From SOIA01 sp050116035 (GTDB lineage Bacteria > Acidobacteriota > Aminicenantia > Aminicenantales > Aminicenantaceae), in assembly GCA_050116035.1 (NCBI GenBank), contig JASFPJ010000043.1:1-15264 (forward strand): a stretch of 15,264 bases of DNA, written 5' to 3'. Under the pieces are notes generated by a model that did no database searches, was not told where the DNA came from, and worked only from the letters and a program-made list of their open reading frames with translations. The position numbers and the translations under genes are program-made. Positions 1 through 6,021 of this stretch are shown here, one piece after another (within the stretch, counting starts at the first letter, position 1; every line of letters begins with the position of its first letter).

Positions 1-1257
1 GTCGCAGAAGAGGAAGAAATCCCCCCCGAGGATTTGCTCGACTTAGTCGCCCAGGGAAAGGTTGTGATTCCAATCAATCCCAATCACTCCCCTATTCATC
101 CTGTGGGAATCGGTCAGAAGCTCAGGACAAAAGTGAACGTCAACATCGGCACCTCTTTGGACTTCCCGCAGGAAGAGAACGAGCTGAAGAAAGTCGAAAT
201 CTCCTTGAAATATGAGACTGACACCCTGATGGACTTGAGCACTGGCGGCAATATCACACAAATCAGAAAAATGATCCTCGAGAAAGCCCGGATCCCTTTG
301 GGAACTGTTCCCGTCTACCAGGCAGCGATTGAAGCCATTGAACAAAGGAGCTCAATTGTCGAGATGAAAATGGATGACCTTTTTTCAGTCATCGAGGCTC
401 AGGCCAAAGAGGGCGTGGACTTCATGACTGTCCACGCTGGACTGACCTCGAAAGCCTTGGACAGGCTGAAGAACCAGGGGCGGGTGGCGGATGTTGTTTC
501 TCGAGGCGGGGCCTTTCATCTCGCTTGGATGCTTCACAACCAGAAAGAGAATCCTCTGTATTCGAACTTCGACCGGCTCCTAGAAATCGCCCATAAACAC
601 GACATAACATTGAGCCTGGGAGATGGTCTCAGGCCTGGGGCCATCGCTGATGCCACGGACAGGCCCCAGATAGAAGAACTCCTCACTCTGGGCGAGCTGG
701 TGAAAAGAGCCTGGGAACAGAACGTCCAGGTTATGGTTGAAGGGCCAGGGCATATACCTCTGGACCAGGTCGAGATGAACGTAAAGCTCCAGAAACGGGT
801 TTGCCACGACGCTCCTTTCTATGTATTGGGGCCTCTGGTTACAGATATTGCTCCAGGCTACGATCATATTGTCTCTGCCATAGGAGGAGCAATCGCCGCT
901 GCTGCCGGTGCGGATTTTCTCTGCTATGTCACACCCTCCGAACACCTCGGCCTTCCCTCCGTTGAAGATGTTAAAGAAGGTCTCATTGCTTCAAAGATTG
1001 CCGCCCACGCTGCAGATATCGTGAAGGGAGTCAAAGGCGCGTTGAATAGAGATCTAAAAATATCCGAAGCCAGAAGAAAACTTGACTGGCAAAAGCAACA
1101 GAAAATCGCACTTGACCCCAATAAATTTAAGGATATTCGAAAAAAGAGGAAGTCAAAATCAAAGGCCTGTTCCATGTGTGGCGAATTCTGCGCTATGCAG
1201 ATTGTGAGCGAATTTTTCAACTCTCGAGATGGAAAGGCCGATGACTCCTGCATCTAA
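1..1257 (+). CDS. thiC: Phosphomethylpyrimidine synthase ThiC (5' end cut by the window)
   Basis: This enzyme converts aminoimidazole ribotide to hydroxymethylpyrimidine phosphate in thiamine synthesis, a radical-SAM reaction in the cytoplasm. The frame is open from base 1 with residues typical of the ThiC N-terminus (VVIPINPNH, then RTKVNVNIGTS), so the true start lies upstream. I estimate 15-30 residues are missing, because short-form ThiC is about 430 residues. Seen in order: SRGG near 500, the segments LGDGLRPG and EGPGHIPLDQ, GPLVTDIAPGYDH, YVTPSEHLGLP, and the C-terminal cluster motif CSMCGEFC. That motif is Cys-X2-Cys-X4-Cys with codons at 1168, 1177 and 1189, and in this family it binds the [4Fe-4S] cluster that cleaves SAM. 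The TTG at 34 falls inside the conserved region and is not a credible start. Its 3' end overlaps the next gene. Any TPP riboswitch upstream would be outside the window. Identity is very secure. Confidence 0.97.
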   Translation, partial: VAEEEEIPPEDLLDLVAQGKVVIPINPNHSPIHPVGIGQKLRTKVNVNIGTSLDFPQEENELKKVEISLKYETDTLMDLSTGGNITQIRKMILEKARIPLGTVPVYQAAIEAIEQRSSIVEMKMDDLFSVIEAQAKEGVDFMTVHAGLTSKALDRLKNQGRVADVVSRGGAFHLAWMLHNQKENPLYSNFDRLLEIAHKHDITLSLGDGLRPGAIADATDRPQIEELLTLGELVKRAWEQNVQVMVEGPGHIPLDQVEMNVKLQKRVCHDAPFYVLGPLVTDIAPGYDHIVSAIGGAIAAAAGADFLCYVTPSEHLGLPSVEDVKEGLIASKIAAHAADIVKGVKGALNRDLKISEARRKLDWQKQQKIALDPNKFKDIRKKRKSKSKACSMCGEFCAMQIVSEFFNSRDGKADDSCI

Positions 1258-2095
1258 GAATCTTCTCTTCGGAACAGCCGGAGTTCCTCAATCCACATCT
1301 CCTCACTCCACCTTAGCTGCTGTCCAGGAAATCAGACGATTAGGGCTTGACTGTCTCGAGATCGAATTTGTCTGGGGAGTGAAAATGGGGAGCGATTTGT
1401 GCCAGAAGATAAAAGAGAGAGCCAAAGAACTCCAGATAGCTCTCAGTGTCCATGCACCTTACTTCGTTAACCTGAATTCCACCGAGGAAGGGAAAAGACT
1501 GTCCAGCCAGGAAAGGCTCCTGAGTTCGGCCAGAATGGCGAAGAAGTGTGGGGCGAAGAGCGTGGTGTTTCACTGTGGATATTATGGAAAATCTAGCCCA
1601 GAGCAGACATACGAGACTGTAAAAAAAGGGCTGAAAGACGTTCTCTCCATCTTGAAATCAGAAAGGAATCCTGTGGTACTCAGGCCGGAAACCATGGGTA
1701 AGAAATCACAATTCGGATCGCTCGAAGAAATCTTGTTTCTCTGTCGAGACCTTGACGGAATGCTCCCCTGCATCGATTTCTCCCACATCCATTCCCGTAC
1801 AGGAAAAGTGAACAACTACAATGAGTTTCACCGCGTACTCAAGAAGGTCGAAAAAAAACTGGGAAGCGCAGCCATAAAGAATATGCATATTCACATCTCA
1901 GGCATTGCGTACAGCGCCAAAGGAGAGATAAAACACCTCATCTTGAACGAATCCGATTTCCGCTACGAAGAATGGATTCAAGCGCTGAAAGATTACGGCG
2001 TCGAAGGTCGAGTCATCTGCGAAAGTCCCAACCTGGAACAGGATGCACTCACACTGAAAAAGTTATACAATGCTGATTCTATGGAAAAGGATTAA
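1241..2095 (+). CDS. Endonuclease IV-like (AP endonuclease family 2) TIM-barrel protein
   Basis: A 284-residue protein of the endonuclease IV family, whose members nick DNA 5' of abasic sites using a trinuclear metal centre. The metal-ligand pattern is visible: H71 in HAPY, H111 in VFHCG, E150 in RPET, D179 and H182 in CIDFSH, H218 in HIHISG, and E261 in CESP. The segment that reads Asp-Arg-His in E. coli Nfo is instead GEIKH (E229, H232), a variant I associate with archaeal-type homologues. A DNA-repair role is therefore likely, but a different TIM-barrel role is possible. I chose ATG 1241 because GGAAAGG (1231-1237) lies just before it, although the spacing is short at 3 nt. ATG 1229 would add four residues and has no useful ribosome site. 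The gene overlaps the end of thiC by 17 nt, so the two are probably translationally coupled. Confidence 0.85.
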   Translation: MTPASKNLLFGTAGVPQSTSPHSTLAAVQEIRRLGLDCLEIEFVWGVKMGSDLCQKIKERAKELQIALSVHAPYFVNLNSTEEGKRLSSQERLLSSARMAKKCGAKSVVFHCGYYGKSSPEQTYETVKKGLKDVLSILKSERNPVVLRPETMGKKSQFGSLEEILFLCRDLDGMLPCIDFSHIHSRTGKVNNYNEFHRVLKKVEKKLGSAAIKNMHIHISGIAYSAKGEIKHLILNESDFRYEEWIQALKDYGVEGRVICESPNLEQDALTLKKLYNADSMEKD

Positions 2096-2101
2096 TGTTC
2101 C

Positions 2102-2204
2102 TTGTCATTGTGAGGAACAAAGTGACACGGAAATCTCATTCAGCTGCCATTGCGGGCAACGCGTGGCAATCTCTTACGATAATACTGTCACTGAGAGGAA
2201 CAAC
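2102..2204. repeat. Degenerate cluster of a dispersed palindromic repeat
   Basis: Copy A (2102-2139) matches the repeat at the window end (15224-15261) in 33 of 38 positions by eye. It shares TTGTCATTG, GAGGAAC, AAGTGAC and AATCTCAT. A second partial unit (about 2147-2176) has CCATTGCGGGCAAC and GTGGCAATCTC. A third fragment (about 2185-2204) has TGTCACTGAGAGGAACAA. The core CATTGCGAGGA...GTGGCAATCTC is a kind of intergenic repeat seen in many bacterial genomes. Here it looks like decayed, tandemly inserted copies. It occupies the gap between the endonuclease IV-like gene and the aldehyde dehydrogenase gene and codes for nothing. Confidence 0.8.
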
Positions 2205-2211
2205 TTAAATA

Positions 2212-2226
2212 TGGGGACTGTCCCCA
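2212..2226. repeat. Short palindrome, GGGGAC-T-GTCCCC core
   Basis: A near-perfect palindrome with 7-bp arms (TGGGGAC / GTCCCCA) around one central base. It sits between the repeat cluster and the ribosome site of the aldehyde dehydrogenase gene. The core GGGAC-N-GTCCC recurs twice inside the element at 9515-9623, so it probably belongs to the same repeat family rather than being a private operator. A role in the leader of the dehydrogenase mRNA cannot be excluded. Confidence 0.7.
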
Positions 2227-2257
2227 ATTCACAATGATGAAAAAGGAGGGATAGAGG

Positions 2258-3682
2258 ATGAAAGAATTTAAGTTACTAATCAACGGAAAATGGGAAGGCT
2301 CGGAAGAAACCAGAGAAATTCAATCCCCCTACAACCAGGAACCTGTGGCCAAAATTCACTTTGCCAGCGTTTCTCAAATGGAAGACACTGTGACAGCCGC
2401 CCATGAGGCATTTGCCGAGACTAAAAAGCTCTCGAGCCTGGAACGCTCTCATGCACTGGAGACAATCTCTTCGGAAATCGACAGAGACAAAGAAGAACTC
2501 GCCAGGTCCATAGCCCTCTCTTCCGGGAAAACAATCAAATCCTCCCGAATCGAGGTCGAAAGAGCCGTCAACACATTCAATATCGCCTCTGAGGAAGCCA
2601 AAAGAATAGGAGGAGAGATCATCCCGCTCGATTTGAGCGCCCAGACAGAAGGAAGATGGGGCCTGGTCAGGCATTTTCCTGTAGGTGTTATCGGCGCCAT
2701 CAGCCCGTTCAATTTCCCGCTCAATCTTGTCGCTCATAAAGTGGCCCCTGCCTTTGCATCCGGGAATACGGTCGTCCTCAGGCCTGCCTCTCAAGTATCC
2801 ATCACATCCATGCTTCTCGGTAAAATCATCCATGAAACGGATTACCCTGCCGGCGGCCTAAACGTCGTGCCTTCTGGATATGAAGCGGCAGAGGTTCTGC
2901 TCAATGACGAGAGAGTCAAAATGCTCACCTTCACAGGGAGCCCGGAAATTGGCTGGGCGCTCAAAAAAAAGGCTCACAAAAAGAAAGTCACTCTTGAACT
3001 CGGGGGGAACGCGGCCGTTATCGTCGAGCCCGATGCCAATCTGGATTTTGCACTTCCCAGGATTATTTTGGGTGCCTTTTCTTACTCAGGACAGATCTGC
3101 ATATCCATCCAGAGGATTTTTCTCCATGAGCAAATTTACGACCGATTCATGGCTGATTTCATAGATGCCACTCAAAAACTGAAAATGGGAGATCCTCTGG
3201 AAGAAAACACGGATATCGGTCCCATGATCAACCTTGGCGCGGCAGAGCAGACTGAAGAATGGTTGACAGAGGCTTTTGAAAGCGGTGCACGCATCGTCGC
3301 GGGAGGAAAAAGAGAAGGGTCCATGTTCGAGCCAACAATCCTGGAAAATGTCAAACCCGAACTCCGTATCTCCTGGCTAGAAGCTTTTGCCCCTGTAGTC
3401 GTTATCTACCGCTATAAGGATTTTGAGGACGCATTAAAAGGAGTCAACTATTCAATCTACGGCCTTCAAGCCGGGATTTTCACGGGAAACCTGAACAAGG
3501 CTTTCCGGGCCTACGAGGCACTCGATGTTGGCGGCGTGATCATTAATGACATCCCGACTTTCCGGATCGACCACATGCCCTACGGCGGAGTGAAGGAATC
3601 TGGCTTCGGCCGAGAAGGTCTGAAATACGCCATCGAAGAGATGACTGAAATGAAATTGATGGCTATCAATCTGAAAATTTAA
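2258..3682 (+). CDS. NAD(P)-dependent aldehyde dehydrogenase (lactaldehyde/GAPN-like branch)
   Basis: A full-length, 474-residue soluble ALDH-superfamily enzyme that oxidises an aldehyde to the acid with NAD(P)+. Visible key residues are N152 in PFNFPLN (oxyanion), the Rossmann segment around FTGSPEIG (225-232), general base E247 in LELGGN, catalytic C281 in SGQICIS, and E375 in WLEAFAPVV. The C-terminal GGVKESGFGREG is typical. The SGQICISIQRI form of the active site resembles the branch with archaeal-type lactaldehyde dehydrogenases and non-phosphorylating glyceraldehyde-3-phosphate dehydrogenases. The true substrate cannot be read from the sequence. Odd point: the usual KP(S/A) lysine that contacts the cofactor ribose is R175 in LRPAS. 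ATG 2258 has a strong ribosome site, GGAGGG at 2245-2250, with a 7-nt spacer. Repeat elements flank the gene on both sides, so it is probably transcribed alone. Confidence 0.93.
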   Translation: MKEFKLLINGKWEGSEETREIQSPYNQEPVAKIHFASVSQMEDTVTAAHEAFAETKKLSSLERSHALETISSEIDRDKEELARSIALSSGKTIKSSRIEVERAVNTFNIASEEAKRIGGEIIPLDLSAQTEGRWGLVRHFPVGVIGAISPFNFPLNLVAHKVAPAFASGNTVVLRPASQVSITSMLLGKIIHETDYPAGGLNVVPSGYEAAEVLLNDERVKMLTFTGSPEIGWALKKKAHKKKVTLELGGNAAVIVEPDANLDFALPRIILGAFSYSGQICISIQRIFLHEQIYDRFMADFIDATQKLKMGDPLEENTDIGPMINLGAAEQTEEWLTEAFESGARIVAGGKREGSMFEPTILENVKPELRISWLEAFAPVVVIYRYKDFEDALKGVNYSIYGLQAGIFTGNLNKAFRAYEALDVGGVIINDIPTFRIDHMPYGGVKESGFGREGLKYAIEEMTEMKLMAINLKI

Positions 3683-3854
3683 GGGGTCGCATCTCAACAT
3701 TCGACATTTCTCAATATTTTTGTAAAGAAGATCCATACTTGTTGCTCAGAATACAATAAGAAGAAGAGCCGCATAAGATATTGAAAATATTTTAGATTTA
3801 ACCATTCTAAATCATTCTCTCTCAAAGAAATGTCGAATGTTGAGACGCGACCCC
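3683..3854. mobile_element. MITE-like element with 29-bp terminal inverted repeats
   Basis: The left arm (3683-3711, beginning GGGGTCGCATCTCAACATTC) and right arm (3826-3854) are inverted copies that match in 28 of 29 positions. The one difference is an A in the left arm where the inverted right arm has G. Together they bound a 172-bp, AT-rich non-coding segment. The element starts directly after the stop codon of the aldehyde dehydrogenase. No transposase is present, so it would be non-autonomous. Long inverted arms with a 114-bp spacer are too far apart for a normal terminator but could fold in RNA and help insulate the two genes. I see no clear target-site duplication. The element class is inferred from structure only. 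Confidence 0.75.
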
Positions 3855-3864
3855 AATTTATTTC

Positions 3865-3893
3865 TTGACAGGTTTTTTTCCACAGCCTAAACT
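3865..3893 (+). promoter_or_regulatory. Sigma-70-type promoter for the fumarase gene
   Basis: TTGACA (3865-3870, a perfect -35) is followed by a 17-bp spacer and TAAACT (3888-3893, 4 of 6 matches to TATAAT). Predicted transcription start is near 3900, giving an untranslated leader of about 43 nt with the ribosome site GGAGG at 3932-3936. It lies 10 bp outside the inverted-repeat element, so the element separates this promoter from the upstream gene. Confidence 0.65.
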
Positions 3894-3942
3894 AAATCCT
3901 AAATCATACCTTTTAAAATTCATTATTACCCGGAGGTATCAT

Positions 3943-4800
3943 ATGAAGGTTATAAGTTTCGCTAAAGTCAGAGATATCATAAAAGACCTGGTTCAAACAG
4001 CAAACTTTGAACTCCAGGACGATGTCATCAACGTCGTCAAGGAAATGGAAAAAAAAGAGGAATCCCCGGCAGGAAAAGAGGTCATTAAACAAATCCTTGA
4101 AAACGCAAAAATTGCCAAAGATGAGAAGCTCGGCCTCTGCCAAGATACCGGGCTGGCTGTTTTTTTTGTGGAAATCGGGGAGGATGTCGAGCTGCGGAAG
4201 GATGATGGATTAGAGAGTTTGAGAGACGCGATCACCGCAGGTACAAGAGAGGGTTATGAAGAAGGATATCTCAGAAAATCCGTTGTTGAAGACCCCATCC
4301 GGAGAAAAAACACCGGCGATAACACTCCCGCCTACATTCACTGGGAGCTCGTGCCCGGTGATATCTTCAAGGTGACGTTTATTGCCAAAGGAGGGGGAGC
4401 TGAAAACATGAGCGCAGTTCGGATGTTCGCCCCGGCTGCCGGTCAGCAAGGGATTGAAGATTTTGTTGTTGAAACTGCGGATAAGGGCGGGTCGAATCCC
4501 TGTCCGCCGATCGTGGTTGGAGTGGGTGTCGGTGGAAATTTTGAGTACTCTGCGCTTTTGGCTAAAAAAGCGCTCTTGAGAAGGCCGCTAGGTTCCCACA
4601 ATCCTGATCCATTCTATGCAGACATGGAAAAAAGACTGTTGGAGAGGATAAACAACCTAGGAATAGGCCCTCAGGGAATGGGAGGAAGAATCACGGCTCT
4701 TGCGGTTCACGTCGAAGCCTTTCCCTGCCACATCGCTTCCATGCCAGCCGCTGTCAACATCCAGTGCCATTCCCATAGAGTTCTCAGCTTCGAATTGTAA
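3943..4800 (+). CDS. fumA: Class I fumarate hydratase, alpha subunit
   Basis: A 285-residue subunit of the two-subunit, [4Fe-4S]-dependent class I fumarase/tartrate dehydratase family, which interconverts fumarate and malate. Cluster-ligand candidates are C66 in LCQDTG, C187 in NPCPP, and a third in the conserved C-terminal part (C275 in NIQCH, or C262 in FPCH). The family segment GVGVGGNFEYSALLAKKALL is clear. Length fits the alpha subunit alone, not a fused enzyme. I chose ATG 3943 because GGAGG (3932-3936) lies 6 nt upstream. The frame is open back to a TTG at 3865, but that TTG is part of the promoter. Odd point: the beta subunit, normally adjacent, is not next to it or anywhere in the window. 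A related hydro-lyase substrate such as tartrate or methylfumarate is possible but less likely. It is probably co-transcribed with the downstream gamma subunit gene, 50 bp away. Confidence 0.9.
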   Translation: MKVISFAKVRDIIKDLVQTANFELQDDVINVVKEMEKKEESPAGKEVIKQILENAKIAKDEKLGLCQDTGLAVFFVEIGEDVELRKDDGLESLRDAITAGTREGYEEGYLRKSVVEDPIRRKNTGDNTPAYIHWELVPGDIFKVTFIAKGGGAENMSAVRMFAPAAGQQGIEDFVVETADKGGSNPCPPIVVGVGVGGNFEYSALLAKKALLRRPLGSHNPDPFYADMEKRLLERINNLGIGPQGMGGRITALAVHVEAFPCHIASMPAAVNIQCHSHRVLSFEL

Positions 4801-4850
4801 AAAAGCAGGAAAAGCTAATCCAATATTTCTGAACTAAGAAAGAGGACTAA

Positions 4851-5393
4851 ATGATAGAAATCCGGTTTCACGGAAGAGGTGGCCAGGGGACTGTGGTCGC
4901 TTCAAAAATCCTGGCTGACGCCATTACAAAAGAAGGAAATTATGTCCAGGCTTATCCCGAATTCGGAGTCGAAAGAAGAGGCGCTCCAGTCTTTGCCTTC
5001 ATTCGCATCGATGATAAACCCATTTATGATAAAAGTCGGATTTACAGGCCTGACCATGTCGTCGTCGTCGATCCCACTCTTATCGAGGCCATCGATGTCA
5101 CAGAAGGCTTGAAAGAGGGAGGAATAATCATTGTCAACTCCGATAAAAAACCCGAGGAGCTGAAATTCTCGGATAAATATAAAGTTATAACCATAAATGC
5201 CACTGGTATCGCTGTCAAACACAAACTCGGAACTCTAGCCGCTCCCATTGTCAACACATCCGTTGTTGGAGCAGTAGTCAAGATACTGAATTTAGCAAAA
5301 ATCGAATCCGTGCTGGAAGCCGTGCGTGAAGGAGTCCCTTCAAAGCAAGAAGATAATGCAGCCGCCGCAAAAGAAGCATACGAAAAGGCATGA
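4851..5393 (+). CDS. porG: 2-oxoacid:ferredoxin oxidoreductase, gamma subunit
   Basis: The 180-residue gamma chain of a four-subunit pyruvate/2-oxoacid:ferredoxin oxidoreductase, which helps bind coenzyme A in the cytoplasmic complex. Family marks are the N-terminal FHGRGGQGTVVASKILA, then YPEFGVERRGAPVFAFIRI, DDKPIYDKSRIYRPD, and the late APIVNTSVVGAV. Length is usual. The ribosome site AGAGGA (4841-4846) lies 4 nt before ATG. It follows the fumarase gene with no terminator visible. Unlike the tightly packed delta, alpha and beta genes, it is separated from them by 328 bp. The gamma-delta-alpha-beta order fits pyruvate or branched-chain 2-oxoacid enzymes. The alpha chain resembles pyruvate types most, so PorG is my preferred reading. 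Confidence 0.92.
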   Translation: MIEIRFHGRGGQGTVVASKILADAITKEGNYVQAYPEFGVERRGAPVFAFIRIDDKPIYDKSRIYRPDHVVVVDPTLIEAIDVTEGLKEGGIIIVNSDKKPEELKFSDKYKVITINATGIAVKHKLGTLAAPIVNTSVVGAVVKILNLAKIESVLEAVREGVPSKQEDNAAAAKEAYEKA

Positions 5394-5520
5394 TGTGGAC
5401 AGGATATTAATACCTTTTTTTGGTTTATCTGCCTTTTCAGCCCAATGCAAATAAAATGATAAGATGGAATCATCTTCCAGACAGATCGATAGTCCAGTTC
5501 GTGTTAAACATGATTTATCC

Positions 5521-5552
5521 TGAAAGCCAGACTCAACAATTCATGGCTTTCA
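5521..5552 (+). other. Intergenic hairpin upstream of porD
   Basis: TGAAAGCCA (5521-5529) pairs perfectly with TGGCTTTCA (5544-5552) around a 14-nt loop. No run of T follows, so it is not a standard terminator. It lies 37 bp before the TATAAT box and could be an mRNA-stabilising end for porG, an operator, or nothing. Confidence 0.4.
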
Positions 5553-5565
5553 AAACATTAATTAA

Positions 5566-5594
5566 TTCCGATTTTCCAATAGGCATGGTATAAT
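5566..5594 (+). promoter_or_regulatory. Candidate promoter for porD-porA-porB
   Basis: A perfect -10 box TATAAT (5589-5594) has a weak -35 TTCCGA (5566-5571, 3 of 6) at 17 bp. Transcription would start near 5601, leaving a leader of about 120 nt before porD. It suggests that the delta-alpha-beta genes can be expressed independently of fumarase and gamma. Confidence 0.5.
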
Positions 5595-5721
5595 ATACGG
5601 TGATTATTTCCTTAAATCCTGATGTGAACCGTCCGACATCAAATCATAGTATAAAAAAAGGTTCTCTTTCTCCGCATTTCATCATGCAGACTCAACGGCA
5701 ATACTAAACGTGAGGATATCC

Positions 5722-6021
5722 ATGAAAAAAAAGAAGCAGGCTCAAAAAATAGTTTTTAAGTCTGAAAAGGAAGTTCCTCTGATGCCGATGTCCGTGGGCT
5801 CCATGCTTTTTAATAAAACAGGGGCCTGGCGGAACATCAAACCTGTCATCGACCTTGAAAACTGCATCCAGTGCGGAATCTGCTGGAAGTTCTGCCCTGA
5901 TGTAGCCATCGTTATCGAGGATGAATGGCCAGTGATCGACTATGAATACTGCAAGGGCTGCGGCCTTTGTGCGGAGGAATGCCCTACCAAATGCATCGCT
6001 ATGGTGGAGGAGGAAAAATGA
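5722..6021 (+). CDS. porD: 2-oxoacid:ferredoxin oxidoreductase, delta subunit (2x[4Fe-4S] ferredoxin)
   Basis: A 99-residue ferredoxin-like chain that carries electrons from the catalytic subunits to external ferredoxin. Two complete cluster motifs of the form CxxCxxCxxxCP are visible: C48, C51, C54, C58 and C77, C80, C83, C87. There is one extra cysteine, C91. The N-terminal 40 residues contain the usual lysine-rich start and the segment before GAWRNIKPVID. I chose ATG 5722 with TGAGGA (5711-5716) at 5 nt. A GTG at 5710 would extend it by four residues but overlaps that ribosome site. The stop codon overlaps the start of the alpha gene (ATGA at 6018-6021), so the two are translationally coupled. 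Confidence 0.93.
   Translation: MKKKKQAQKIVFKSEKEVPLMPMSVGSMLFNKTGAWRNIKPVIDLENCIQCGICWKFCPDVAIVIEDEWPVIDYEYCKGCGLCAEECPTKCIAMVEEEK

Larger units (their letters stand above)
5394..5721. other. 328-bp non-coding gap inside the por gene set
   Basis: No credible gene is seen on either strand. The gap is AT-rich. It holds a 9-bp-stem hairpin at 5521-5552 and a consensus TATAAT at 5589-5594. It also has a 10-bp direct repeat CAGACTCAAC at 5528 and 5687, which is short enough to be chance. No inverted-repeat element like the ones at 3683 or 9515 is present. Confidence 0.6.

Noticed and set aside
2276..2833. A 185-codon minus-strand open frame
   Set aside because: It is antisense to the well-supported aldehyde dehydrogenase and has no recognisable motif.
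3865..3942. TTG start for the fumarase at 3865
   Set aside because: The TTG belongs to a consensus TTGACA promoter box, and ATG 3943 has a strong ribosome site and the family N-terminus.
5461..5476. Hairpin AAGATG-GAAT-CATCTT after porG
   Set aside because: The stem is only 6 bp, AT-rich and without a T-run. It is likely chance.
5528..5696. 10-bp direct repeat CAGACTCAAC at 5528 and 5687
   Set aside because: A 10-bp match within about 300 bp has an appreciable chance of arising randomly, and no third copy or duplication boundary is seen.
5967..6017. Upstream extension of the porA start
   Set aside because: The added residues are read from the ferredoxin cysteine region of porD in another frame. 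ATG 6018 has the GGAGGAGG ribosome site and the family N-terminus.
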